Of a stretch of DNA of 64,000 nucleotides, positions 42,555 through 51,596 are shown piece by piece. The stretch is from the NCBI GenBank assembly GCA_963851085.1, contig CAWKNX010000001.1:277691-341690 (forward strand), in the 5' to 3' direction. A program made the position numbers and the translations under genes. The DNA comes from DATFVJ01 sp963851085. Its GTDB lineage: Bacteria; Actinomycetota; Actinomycetes; Streptosporangiales; Streptosporangiaceae. Below the pieces are notes generated by a model that worked only from the letters and a program-made list of their open reading frames with translations, was not told where the DNA came from and made no database searches. The stretch's first letter is position 1. Each line of letters opens with the position of its first letter.

Positions 42555-43202
42555 GTCTCGCGCTGCCCGGACTGCAGCCAGGCCCTGCGGCCGTGGGGGC
42601 GGGCCCGCGAGCGCACGATCCGCGAGCTGGGCGGCGGACTGCTGACGGTGCGCCCGGACCGGGCCCGGTGCACCGGCTGCGACGTCACCCACGTGGTACT
42701 CGACGCCGACCTGCTGCCGCGGCACGCCTACACCGCCGGCCTGATCGGCCAGGCCCTGGTCGCCGCCGCCCGAGGGCGCGGGCACCGGCTCATCGCGCGG
42801 CAACTGGCAGTTCCCTGCGGCACCGTACGCGGCTTGGTCCGGCGTGCCCGCCGTTCCGTCGGCCAGCTGTGGGCAGCGGGTGTCCAGGCCGTCGTGACGC
42901 TCGACCCCGATGCCCTGCCCGCCCAGAGCCGCCCGAGCGAACTCGCGGCGAGGACACCATGTCGCTGGCAGTGCCCGCAGGCCGTTCGGTGTCCAGGTAG
43001 ACGGCCGCCGCGGCGAAGAACCGGCCCGATACCGGGATCAGCCGCTGCCGGCCGCCCTCTGCGCACTGCCTGCACGGATCGCCCGCTCAATCGCTCTCGA
43101 TGCCCACATCGCACCAGGACCGGCACACGAGTCATTCCACGAATCATTCCACGAGCGCTCGCCAGAGCAGTTACTCGGCGTAGCGGTCCTAGGATCAGAT
43201 GA
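42555..43202 (+). pseudogene. DUF6431-type zinc-finger/HTH protein, degraded
   Basis: In one frame: RCPDCSQALRPWGRARERTIRELGGGLL, TVRPDRARCTGCDVTHVVLDADLLPRHAYTAGLIGQALVAAARGRGHRLIARQLAVPCGTVRGLVRRARRS. The paired CxxC and helical core are DUF6431, commonly near transposons. No proper start (first possible GTG 42648) and after about 42940 the frame runs into the dispersed repeat, so the tail is spurious. Confidence 0.55.
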
Positions 43203-43235
43203 CCTTCAGCGGTGGCGGTTTGAGCCGGGCGGCAG
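43061..43235. repeat. Dispersed repeat copy 3 (without tRNA half)
   Basis: Shares CTGCACGGATC, GCTCTCGATGCCCACAT, TCATTCCACGAATCATTCCAC, CGCCAGAGCAGTTACTCGGCG and GATGACCTTC with copy 1. It lacks the tRNA 3' half seen in the others. Confidence 0.7.
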
Positions 43236-43425
43236 GAACCGTTGCGGGATCACGCTTCGTGGCGCCCGACGCGGATACCGTCTGACCATTCCCAGCGAGC
43301 CGGTACAAACGTGCCGTGATCAAGGGAACGCTGGAACTCGTGCTGCCTGCTTGGCACTGGCGCCGCCGTACCTGGCTGCCGCACCGGACTGCGCATGTGG
43401 CCGGCGCGCCCTGGCGTAGTGGAGA

Positions 43426-45378
43426 ATGGAGATCATGAACGATCTGTCCCGCGGTCCTGTCACCCGCACGGCGAAACTGGCCACACTGCCGGTCGGGCTC
43501 GCTGGCCGGACCGCGCTAGGAGCCGGCAAGCGCCTGGGCGGCCGGCCAGCTGAGCTGGTCGCCCAGGAAATTCAGCAGCGGACAGCAGAGCAGATCTTCA
43601 GGGTCCTTGGCGAGCTCAAGGGCGGCGCGATGAAGCTCGGGCAGGCGCTATCCATATTCGAGGCCGCGCTGCCCCCGGAGGTCGCCGGCCCGTACCGGGC
43701 TACCCTGGCCAGGCTGCAGGAATCCGCGCCGCCGTTGCCTGCCCGGACTATTCACAAGGTGCTCGCGGGCGACATGGGCGAGGACTGGCGGGCCAGCTTC
43801 GCCGAGTTTGACGACCGGCCGACGGCCGCAGCCTCTATCGGTCAGGTGCACCGGGGCGTCTGGCACGATGGGCGCCAGGTTGCGGTCAAGATCCAGTACC
43901 CGGGCGCGGGCAGGGCGCTGATCAGCGATTTTAACCAGCTGAGCCGCGTTGCCCGGCTCTTCAGCGTGCTCATGCCTGGCCTGGACGCCAAGCCGCTGCT
44001 TTCCGAGTTGCGGGACAGGGTGTCACAGGAACTCGATTACCGGCTGGAAGCTACCTCCCAGGAATCCTTCGCCGTAGCCTACGCGGGCGACCCAGACGTC
44101 TCCGTACCGCATGTGGTCGCCGTCACCGACCATGTGCTTGTCAGCGAATGGATGGACGGCACCCCGCTCGCCAGGATCATCGCCGACGGCACGACCGCTG
44201 AGCGGGACCGGGCCGGCCTCATGATCGTCCGTTTTCTATTCTCGGGTCCTGCGCGGGTTAGCCTGTTGCACGCGGACCCGCACCCGGGCAATTTCCGCCT
44301 GCTCGCCGATGGGCGGCTTGGCGTGCTCGACTTCGGCGCTGTCGACCGGCTGCCGGACGGCTTCCCGTCCTTTTTCGGCAAGCTGCTGCGGCTCATGCAC
44401 GAAGACGGTGACCTCGAAGAGGTCGAGGACGAGCTCCGGTCTTACGGCTTTCTCCGGGAAGGCGTCAGCATTGACCTAGCGGCGCTGCGCGCCTTCCTGG
44501 CACCGCTTGCCGAGCCGTCCAAGGTGGAGTCATTCAAGTTCAGCCGCGAATGGCTGCGCGCTGAGGCGATGCGGGTATTGCATATGCGTTCATCCAGCGT
44601 TGTGCGGCGGCTCAACCTGCCGCCCTCTTACGTACTTATCCACCGAGCATCGACGGCTGGCGTGGGCGTGCTCTGCCAGCTCGAGTGCGAAGGGCCGTTC
44701 CGGGCCGAAGTGCTCAAATGGATGCCGGGATATACGGACCCGCCCAAGGGTGCGCTAACGCCTCAGCCAGCTCCTGTCCAGTCGACCCGGGCAACCGAAT
44801 CCTCGCAGCCGGTCAGGCCGACGTGGGCGGCAAGTGCTGCACAGCCAGCAGAATCGGGGCCGGAGGCAAAATCGGCACGGCCGACACGCTCTGCGCGGCC
44901 AGTCAGATCAGACCAGATAACGTGGCAACATATGAAGTGGGAGGACATAATGGCAAAGCTGCGCCCCCAGGCACGCGCCGTGTTCCAGGCCATGTTTCCG
45001 GACCTGGCCGATTGGCTGGAGTCGCCATGGAAGGCCCCGCTGCCGTTTACGGCGGCCCAGACGTTCCGGGTCGAGGAAGTGGTCCAGGACAACCGCTACG
45101 TGATCCGGGCCGAGCTTCCCGGCCTGGACCCGGAGAAGGACATTGAGGTCACCGTCGACGGCAGGACCCTGACGATCTATGCGGAGCGTCGCCAAGAAGA
45201 CAAGGAACCCTATCGCTCAGAGTTCCGTTACGGCTCGCTCACCCGGCTCGTCAGGCTCCCCGCCAAGGTGGACGCAGCGGACGTCACCGCCCGCTATAAG
45301 AAGGGAGTCCTCGAGGTCAGTGTCCCGGTGCGCGAGGTGCCGGAAGGCAGCCGGGTCACGATCGAGAAAGCAGACTGA
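43426..45378 (+). CDS. AarF/ABC1-type atypical kinase fused to a C-terminal Hsp20 (alpha-crystallin) domain
   Basis: 650 aa in one uninterrupted frame. Residues 1-440 are ABC1/UbiB-like: KxGQ-type GGAMKLGQALSIFEAALPPEV, AAASIGQVHRGVW, VAVKIQYPGAG, QELDYRLEATSQE, LLHADPHPGNFRLL and DFGAVDRLPD as the catalytic/metal motifs. Residues about 445-510 are a Pro/Ser/Thr linker. Residues about 545-650 are an Hsp20 domain (FRVEEVVQDNRYVIRAELPGLDPEKDIEVTVDGRTLTIYAERRQED, then RSEFRYGSLTRLVRLPAKVDAADVTARYKKGVLEVSVPV). Usual ABC1 proteins lack this tail. The start could be ATG 43426 or 43435. A membrane lipid/quinone kinase tethered to a chaperone domain is plausible but untested. Confidence 0.85.
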   Translation: MEIMNDLSRGPVTRTAKLATLPVGLAGRTALGAGKRLGGRPAELVAQEIQQRTAEQIFRVLGELKGGAMKLGQALSIFEAALPPEVAGPYRATLARLQESAPPLPARTIHKVLAGDMGEDWRASFAEFDDRPTAAASIGQVHRGVWHDGRQVAVKIQYPGAGRALISDFNQLSRVARLFSVLMPGLDAKPLLSELRDRVSQELDYRLEATSQESFAVAYAGDPDVSVPHVVAVTDHVLVSEWMDGTPLARIIADGTTAERDRAGLMIVRFLFSGPARVSLLHADPHPGNFRLLADGRLGVLDFGAVDRLPDGFPSFFGKLLRLMHEDGDLEEVEDELRSYGFLREGVSIDLAALRAFLAPLAEPSKVESFKFSREWLRAEAMRVLHMRSSSVVRRLNLPPSYVLIHRASTAGVGVLCQLECEGPFRAEVLKWMPGYTDPPKGALTPQPAPVQSTRATESSQPVRPTWAASAAQPAESGPEAKSARPTRSARPVRSDQITWQHMKWEDIMAKLRPQARAVFQAMFPDLADWLESPWKAPLPFTAAQTFRVEEVVQDNRYVIRAELPGLDPEKDIEVTVDGRTLTIYAERRQEDKEPYRSEFRYGSLTRLVRLPAKVDAADVTARYKKGVLEVSVPVREVPEGSRVTIEKAD

Positions 45379-45639
45379 GCCCGGGCAGAAACCCCAGGAC
45401 GGCAGGAACCGGCCGGACGCCCCCCCGGCTGCCCGGGGCGACCGGCTGCCGTGATCCTCGGCGAGGCCCAGTCGGCGCCCTCGCGCGCGCTATCCTGACA
45501 TGGCTCGGATGGCTGTGAGCCCCGGGGTCAAGCGAGCTACTGGCCATGTGACCGGGAGGACTTCCTGCTGGACGGCCAGGCGACTCCCGCCTCCAGGCGA
45601 GCCGGATCTCGATCGACCCGACCCATCGAAGATCCTGGG

Positions 45640-46150
45640 ATGTCATCGTCGCCCAGGTCTCAGCCGAGTGCCGGGTGCTACCGGCGGCCCGGGAGCCGAC
45701 CGCTGACGTGCTCGAATCGATCGAGCAGACCGGGTGGCAAACCATGACCGAGCTGCGTCGGCTGCGGGGTCTGCTCCGCAAGAGCGACGTCGAGCCCTCG
45801 CTCACACCGCAACCCGGGCTGAGCCGCCTAAGCGACCTGGTGGCCGAGGTTCGCGAGGCCGGAGTCGGGGTCGAGGTCCGCATCGACGGTAACCTGGCCG
45901 CCAACCCCAAAGGGCTCGACCAGTCGGCGAACCGCATCGTCCACGAATTGCTGACAAACGTGCTCAAGCACGCCCGCGCGCACCGGGTGGAGTCCCCGCT
46001 GCGCTGCCGGGGCCGCTGCATCGAAATCGAAGTCATGACGACGGGACCGCGTCCGAGGCGCCCCCTCCGGGCGGCTTTGGCCTGCCCGGGATGCGCGAAC
46101 GAGTCACCGTCTATAGCGGGACAGTGCAGGCCGGCTCCGCGACGCCGGCC
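45640..46150 (+). pseudogene. Sensor histidine kinase remnant
   Basis: DVIVAQVSAECRVLPAAREPTADVLESIEQTGWQTMTELRRLRGLLRKSD is the DHp-type linker of NarL-partner histidine kinases with the phosphorylatable His region gone; AVRLSANRIVHELLTNVLKHARA-like ATP-binding N box follows (SANRIVHELLTNVLKHARAH) and GFGLPGMRERVTVYSGT in another frame. The N-terminal sensor half is absent. Not functional as seen. Confidence 0.75.
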
Positions 46151-46335
46151 TCGCCGGCCCCCCGGGCAGACAGCCCCGCGCCGCCCGGTGCCCGAACCGA
46201 TCACCGAACCAGGCCAGATCACGCGCACGCAGATCCCGGCCGGCAAGATCGGCTAGGCGGGACTCTCCACGAGTACCGGCATGCCGCCTGACCAGGCCGG
46301 ATGAAGAACGGCACCCGCAAGATGCTGCTGCAGGA

Positions 46336-46863
46336 TCAGCCCCGGGACAGGAACCGCAGCCGCGCCGCCCGCGCGTCCCACGAATAGATGACCGCTGTCC
46401 CGGCGATGACGTCGTGCAGCGCCCGGCGCCGGTCGCCCACGAGGATGCCGACGAACCCCAGCCCCAGAAGCAGGAAGCTCAACGGGAGTGCCAGCGTGCG
46501 CACGACCGCCCGGCGCCCGCTTGCGTCGGTGCCATCGTCTCGCACGACCCGCACGCCGAACAGCGCCATGCCGGCGGTCCTGCCGCTCGCGGCCCAGGAA
46601 TAGGCGAAGTAGATGAACCCCCAGACCGCATATGCGATGACCACCCACACGTCGCCCCTGTGCCAGGCGATGTCCTTGCCAGTCAGCACCCTCGCCGCGA
46701 ACGAGATGGCGGCAAGGGCGAGCATGAACACGCCGAGACTGAACCCCACATCTACGGCGAAGGCGGCAAAACGCGACGCGAAACCCGTGTACCTCCCTTG
46801 CAGGCTCTTCCGGACGATGACCGGGGGCCCGGAGCGCGTTGCATCACCAGCGCGCGCCGTCAT
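46336..46863 (-). CDS. RDD family membrane protein
   Basis: 175 aa. GRYTGFASRFAAFAVDVGFSLGVFMLALAAISF, IAYAVWGFIYFAYSWAASGRTAGMALFGVRVV and ALPLSFLLLGLGFVGILVGDRRRALHDVIAGTAVIY are the three TM blocks with RDD motif positions (R..D..D). Unknown transport/regulatory function. Start ATG 46863 overlaps the next stop by four bases with the 136-aa protein, so they are an operon. Confidence 0.88.
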   Translation of the reverse strand: MTARAGDATRSGPPVIVRKSLQGRYTGFASRFAAFAVDVGFSLGVFMLALAAISFAARVLTGKDIAWHRGDVWVVIAYAVWGFIYFAYSWAASGRTAGMALFGVRVVRDDGTDASGRRAVVRTLALPLSFLLLGLGFVGILVGDRRRALHDVIAGTAVIYSWDARAARLRFLSRG

Positions 46864-47270
46864 GACACTGTTCCGGCCCGCAGCTCGTCAGGCGGGCCGG
46901 GCGGGCCGGGCGGGCCGGTGTAGGGGCGGCGGCGAAGCCGCCCTATCCAGCGGGCGATGAACTCGTCGAGCCCGACGACCTGGCTGCGGACCACGTCCAG
47001 CGCATCGCTCGCGACCCCGCTGGAGGATCTGGCGATGATGGCGCCGAGGTCGGTCTGCTCGACCAGTGCGTCGACGTCGATGCGCTCGACGATGCCATTC
47101 AGGTCGATCCGGTCCAGCACGGCGTTCAGATCGATCCCGTCCAGCAACGCATTCACATCCAGCGCGGAAACCACAAGCTCGACCGCACGCTCCGCGACGG
47201 CCTGGGCCAATGCCTCCACGCTAAGGCCCCGCCAGCCCTCCACCGAGCGCCTTCGCGCAAACGGATCCAC
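46860..47270 (-). CDS. RDD-partner protein with acidic aliphatic repeats
   Basis: 136 aa. The core is four to five imperfect 11-12 residue repeats ending in Leu/Val (DVNALLDGIDLNAVLDRIDLNGIVERIDVDALVEQTDLGAIIA), then a helix and a Pro/Gly-rich tail. This sequence is typical of proteins next to actinobacterial RDD genes; function unknown. Stop overlaps the RDD start. Confidence 0.7.
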   Translation of the reverse strand: MDPFARRRSVEGWRGLSVEALAQAVAERAVELVVSALDVNALLDGIDLNAVLDRIDLNGIVERIDVDALVEQTDLGAIIARSSSGVASDALDVVRSQVVGLDEFIARWIGRLRRRPYTGPPGPPGPPDELRAGTVS

Positions 47271-47341
47271 AAGATAAGTATCGCTGCGCTATGCGGGCCT
47301 GGGCCACCCTTTTGAGCCGAAGTTACGTCGGCCGAGGTAGG

Positions 47342-47370
47342 GTGAACCCACTGCTGTGCAGGGGGTTCAC
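47342..47370. repeat. Inverted repeat GTGAACCC/GGGTTCAC
   Basis: Arms 47342-47349 and 47363-47370 with a 13-base loop. It lies just upstream of a transposase remnant; it may be an operator, terminator stem or IS end. Confidence 0.5.
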
Positions 47371-47439
47371 AGCTTTGAGTCGTATTGCTGGTGTCTACGC
47401 AGAGGGGCGACCGGGTTTTCCGACCGCGGCCGCTGCCTC

Positions 47440-47610
47440 GGCTGCAAAGTCGCGCCGTCGACCGTATGGAAGATCCTCAGCGACGCCGGCATCGACCCCG
47501 CACCCGATCGGCGCGGCCAGACATGGCGCGCGTTCGTGGCCGCCCAGGCCCATACGATCTTGGCGGCTCACTTCTTCCACGTCGACACGGTCTTCCTGCT
47601 GTCGCCGCCT
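47440..47610 (+). mobile_element. DDE integrase (IS481/IS3-like) remnant
   Basis: VAPSTVWKILSDAGIDPAPDRRGQTWRAFVAAQAHTILAAHFFHVDTVFLL reads as the HTH-to-DDE junction of an actinobacterial integrase-core transposase (family form ...FVAAQAHxILAxDFxHVDTVFL). Only about 55 residues survive, then the frame runs into an anti-sigma gene. Confidence 0.75.
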
Positions 47611-48290
47611 TCCGTGACAATCCGTGGCCCGGTTCGATGTGCATCGGGAGAGTTCCCAGGACATCTGCGCGAATGCGCTGACTGCGCGGCGGAACTGGAC
47701 CGGCTGGAGCCGGTACGTCGGCTGCTCCACACAACCGCGCAAGTAGCTGAGCTCCCGCCGGGCCTGCAAGCCCGCACACTGGAGACCGTACGGCGGGCGG
47801 CCGCTGCCGGCCGGTGGCGGCGGTGCGCCAGTTGGGCTGGGTCCATCGCAGCTGGGGTGATCTTGCTCACTGTTCTGGTAGGTATGCAGTTCTGGCCGCA
47901 GCCCGGCGCATCTGTCAGCTTCCGGCTGGCATCTGTTCCGCTGGCAGACGGAGGCCTCGGTGGGTTGGCCCGACAGCAGGCAGGCGACCGCCCGCGGGAC
48001 TGCGAACGGGTGGTCGGTCCAGCTGTCGGGCCGCGGCCTGAAAGACCTCGGGGAGAAGGGCTTTTATGAATGCTGGTATGCCTGCCGCAACGACAGCCCA
48101 AGCCATCCGAACCGGATCAGCGCCGGCACGTTCGACGTAAAGCCAGACGGGTCGGCCCAGGTGAGCATGTGGACCTCAAGCTGATCCCCGAAAGTTCAAA
48201 ATCATGAAGATCACCAGTGAGCAGGCCGACGACATTCCGGCCCAAACCGCTCGCGCCCCAGTGGCGCTGCAGGGAGAGGTCGGCGATTAA
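47611..48290 (+). pseudogene. Anti-sigma factor (zinc-finger/RskA-type) with lost front and frameshifts
   Basis: HLRECADCAAELDRLEPVRRLLHTTAQVAELPPGLQARTLETV (HxxxCxxC-type zinc module), one membrane helix (SIAAGVILLTVLVGMQF), then in a second frame TANGWSVQLSGRGLKDLGEKGFYECWYACRNDSPSHPNRISAGTFDVKPDGSAQVSMWT, and a third frame KFKIMKITSEQADDIPAQTARAPVALQGEVGD. The outer domain is RskA-like. The 5' end is replaced by the integrase remnant. Disabled. Confidence 0.65.
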
Positions 48291-48423
48291 CTCAGGCAAT
48301 CATCACTCTGCACGGCTCACGACCTCTGGCGTCAAGAGTGCCGCCGTGCTCCGCAAGGGGCGATGCAGCATGCCCGCGGGGGACAGCCTGGACATCATCA
48401 GTGCCGCCAGTGTCACTCGTGCC

Positions 48424-48451
48424 GCCCCGGTGAGCCGAGGCCCACCGGGGC
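48424..48451 (-). terminator. Hairpin after the peptidoglycan-binding gene
   Basis: GCCCCGGTG (48424-48432), 10-base loop, CACCGGGGC (48443-48451). About 26 bases past the minus-strand stop at 48477, with no clear T tract; a weak intrinsic terminator. Confidence 0.4.
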
Positions 48452-48476
48452 GATTCATAATGAAAGTTATAGCTCC

Positions 48477-49682
48477 TTACTTTCCAGGATTTGCCAGCAG
48501 GATGCAATAGAACGCCTTGCCAGCGTCATACGCGAGAAGTGACCTTTTCACCCATTCTTTGACGAGTATTGCCGCTGCCTCTGGTGACACTCCCTCGAGA
48601 ATAAGCTTCTGCGCCTCCTCGGTAGTCGCCTCGGCGATGCAGTCAGATGCAGATTTGCCTTGGGCAACCGCGCCGTCGTGCGTGCATCCCCCGTGGCCAT
48701 CTGATATGAGTCCGCCCTGAGCGAGGCAAATTTGGAGTGGCGTCAACGGAGCGCCGGGCTGAGGTGTTGGTACGGAGTTGGCGTCGTCTAGCGCCTTTTT
48801 GGTGTCTGGTCCTACGACGCCATCCGCTGGGACCACGCCGTGTTCCTGCTGGAAGGTGATGACGGCCTGCTGCGTCAAGGGCCCGAACGTGCCATCCACT
48901 GGGAGTCCAGCGTTGTCATCGGCATTCAGTTCGGATTGCAGCTCATTCACGCAGCCACCCTGATATCCCTCAGCGAGCGTGGGACAGTTGTCGAGAATCA
49001 CAGCGGTTCCCGGTGACGTAACGGTAGCTGGCGTCGCAGGGCTAATGCCGTCGAGCGCTTTTTTCGTCAGGGGCCCCACGATGCCGTCCGCTGGACTGAC
49101 TCCGTGTTCCTGCTGGAAGGTGATGACGCCCTGCTGTGTCAAGGGCCCGAACGTGCCGTCCACTGGAAGGCCTGCGTTGTCATCGGTGTTGAGTTCCGAC
49201 TGCAACTGGTTGACGCAGTCACCTTGATATCCCTCGCTAAGGACCGGGCAGTTGTCAAGGTTCACCGGTGGTGCGGATGGCGCGGGAGTGCCGGACTGCG
49301 GCGTCGTCACCGATGGGCCAGCGTTGTCGAGCGCCTGCTTTGTCAGCGGCCCCACGATGCCGTCGGCCGGGACCACACCATGTTCCTGCTGGAAAGTGAT
49401 GACTGCCTGCTGCGTCAGTGGTCCGAATATGCCGTCGACTGGAAGGCCTGCGTTGTCATCGGTATTGAGTTCCGACTGCAACTGGTTGACACAGCCACCT
49501 TGATACCCCTGCGCGAGTGTCGGGCAGTTGTCAAGGTTGATGGCTGGCACCGGCGCTGCGGCCGCCGCAAGACTGGCGCGCGTCGCCGCAGGCCCGGATC
49601 TATCACTAGCTACCAGTGCCCCGGTCAGGAGCAGACTTCCTGTTGTCGTTGCGGAGATAACCCATCGCGTTCTTTTCCGCAT
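48477..49682 (-). CDS. Secreted protein with three peptidoglycan-binding (PGB_1) repeats
   Basis: 401 aa. A signal peptide (MRKRTRWVISATTTGSLLLTGALVA). Three nearly identical repeats of about 85 aa (each: LDNCPTLAQGYQGGCVNQLQSELN, GLPVDGIFGPLTQQAVITFQQEHGVVPADGIVGPLTKQALD) bind cell wall. The last 80 residues (CLAQGGLISDGHGGC, then AATTEEAQKLILEGVSPEAA) end in an unusual YCILLANPGK. GC is lower than its surroundings. No catalytic domain: probably a wall-anchoring or modulating protein. Near-identical repeats suggest recent duplication. Confidence 0.85.
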   Translation of the reverse strand: MRKRTRWVISATTTGSLLLTGALVASDRSGPAATRASLAAAAAPVPAINLDNCPTLAQGYQGGCVNQLQSELNTDDNAGLPVDGIFGPLTQQAVITFQQEHGVVPADGIVGPLTKQALDNAGPSVTTPQSGTPAPSAPPVNLDNCPVLSEGYQGDCVNQLQSELNTDDNAGLPVDGTFGPLTQQGVITFQQEHGVSPADGIVGPLTKKALDGISPATPATVTSPGTAVILDNCPTLAEGYQGGCVNELQSELNADDNAGLPVDGTFGPLTQQAVITFQQEHGVVPADGVVGPDTKKALDDANSVPTPQPGAPLTPLQICLAQGGLISDGHGGCTHDGAVAQGKSASDCIAEATTEEAQKLILEGVSPEAAAILVKEWVKRSLLAYDAGKAFYCILLANPGK

Positions 49683-49959
49683 GGCTGGCTAGCCCTCCCT
49701 ACCCCCAGATTGAGAACACACGGGAATCATGGCTTGGCCCCGGCGGCGCTGTCAGCGATGACGGTGTTCCCCCCGGCTATTTGCCGGTGTTTCCTTGCAT
49801 CAAGTACGACGCGAATAACGGAAGCGGTTCAGAACCAGGCCGACATATTTCGCGCGTTCGCGCCGGGCATCAGCAGCGGTTGGTGCCTGCCGCACGCATC
49901 GGGGCCGCTGAGCGTCGGGCTCGCCGGATCGCGAAAGCGCAGAGTCCTGCCTCGCCGGC

Positions 49960-50690
49960 CGTAGGTGCCGGCACTTGTCGCGGGCCGCCTGGCCGGGCAG
50001 CGCCTCGATGGTGCGGCTGGTCCTTTCGGCTCGACAGGCAGAATGCCGTTCGTGGCCGGCGGCCGCGAGCAGGCCGACCGGTTCGAACGGTCGCTGCGCG
50101 ACTGCCTGCCCACGGCCCTGGCCGATGAAGCAATGGACGACCCGGCGCGCACCTGGCTGTGGCGGACGCTGCGGGAGGCAGAAGCCGCCGCGCTCGACGG
50201 CGGCAGGTGCTCCAGGAAGCCGTGACCTACCGGCCGCTGAACGGAGCCAGGGACTTGGCACGTGTCATCGACTCGCGTGTCCGCTGGCGGCTCAAATTCG
50301 CCGTACCCCAACCCCAAGGACCGTGGTCACGGCGGGTGCCGCAGATGGCCGACCCGGACGTCAGCCAGTTCATGACCGAACTGGCCGCGGCGATGGACGC
50401 CCGGCAGCGGCGAATCGGCGAACACGTGGCGCAGACAGCGCCGCCCTGGGCGATCGAAGCCCTGGGCGAGGTGCCAGCGGACTCCGTGAAGCAGACGGAT
50501 TGGAAACGGCGCGCCGGGGTGCTCGGCGCCTACCGGGAGATGTTCGGCCACGACCACCCACGGGAGGCGATCGGGCCGGAGCCGCCCAGGACAACGCCCG
50601 AGGCCCGCGCGGCCTGGCACACAGCGTTCGCCGCTCTCACCCACGTGGACGGCATCGACGTGTGCGGCCCGCAGCTCCTCACGCTGACGC
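49960..50690 (+). pseudogene. Conjugative relaxase (TrwC/MobF-like) C-terminal remnant
   Basis: Two frames: MPFVAGGREQADRFERSLRDCLPTALADEAMDDPARTWLWRTLREAEAA, then QVLQEAVTYRPLNGARDLARVIDSRVRWRL, DPDVSQFMTELAAAMDARQRRIGEHVAQTAPPWAIEALGEVP and GVLGAYREMFGHDHPREAIGPEPPRTTPEARAAWHTAFAALT. This Arg/Ala helical tail is characteristic of actinobacterial plasmid/AICE relaxase-helicases. Front domain absent, frame broken at about 50200. Confidence 0.6.
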
Positions 50691-51596
50691 CGGTGCTGGC
50701 CGGATTCCTTCAGCCGGGTGAAGTCCATGTCCATGCCCCTGTTCGGCAGCGCTTGATCCACGGTGCTCCGAGCCGCGAATGTTCATCAACGCGTGCCGAG
50801 CCAGCCCGCTGCGCCCGCAACCGACCCTCGAAAATGTACTCACCGCCCAACACCCATCACAAGGGCGGGGGCGTCCCCCCAGCGCCTGCGTGCAACGGCT
50901 CTAACAGCTGCCGCGCGACCCCGGATGAAAACCCGCCCTCAAGCTTCCTGCCACGGCCCGACAGGGGTCCGCATCCCCGCCAGAAGCGCACGCCCCCTGG
51001 CCACCCCAGCAAGACGCTCTTGCCAATCCCCACGGACCGGTGATCAGCAGCATGTCCCCGCTGTCTGCCCTCGCTAGGGCCAGCAGCGTGGCCACCCGGC
51101 AGTAGCCAACCGCGCGACCCCCGTTAGGCGGTAGGAGCAGTTCCGCCCGGCCCGGCGCAGCTCGAACCGGTCGAGATCAAGTCCGCAGTCGCCGAACACG
51201 AAGATCAAGAAAACGCCCGCACATCACCGCGCAGCGTTCACCAGTGTCTCACCTGGGCCAGCCGCGCCGCTGTCTCCAGGTGTTCTCCATTTTTCCTCCA
51301 AGGCTGGGGCCGCCCGAGCGCGCACATTGGTGCACGAGCCCGATTAGGTCCCCGCCGCTAGGCGGGCCCAGCACAGAGGAGAAGCCGTGATCAGCCTTCG
51401 CGGCGAGCCTGTGCCACACCCGCGCAGCCGTTATGGAAATGACGCTTAACGGCTCACGCGGGCGTGGCACACCCCTGCCTGGTGGCGCTCGGCCCGGCTC
51501 ACGGTCATCCGGATGGTCCGGGCGGTCTTGTGCTTCTCGTGCTTTTTGTGATGACCGCGGGGCGTCCGGCTGGCGGCAGCGGATGGCCGGGCCGGC
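50691..51596. other. No gene recognised
   Basis: About 900 bases of mixed frames between the relaxase remnant and the thioredoxin-like gene. Some open frames exist, none with protein-family character; probably mobile-element debris. Confidence 0.35.

Noticed and set aside
50901..51095. IstB-like ATP-binding fragment
   Set aside because: Only a vague resemblance (DMLLITGP); too short and no Walker motif intact.
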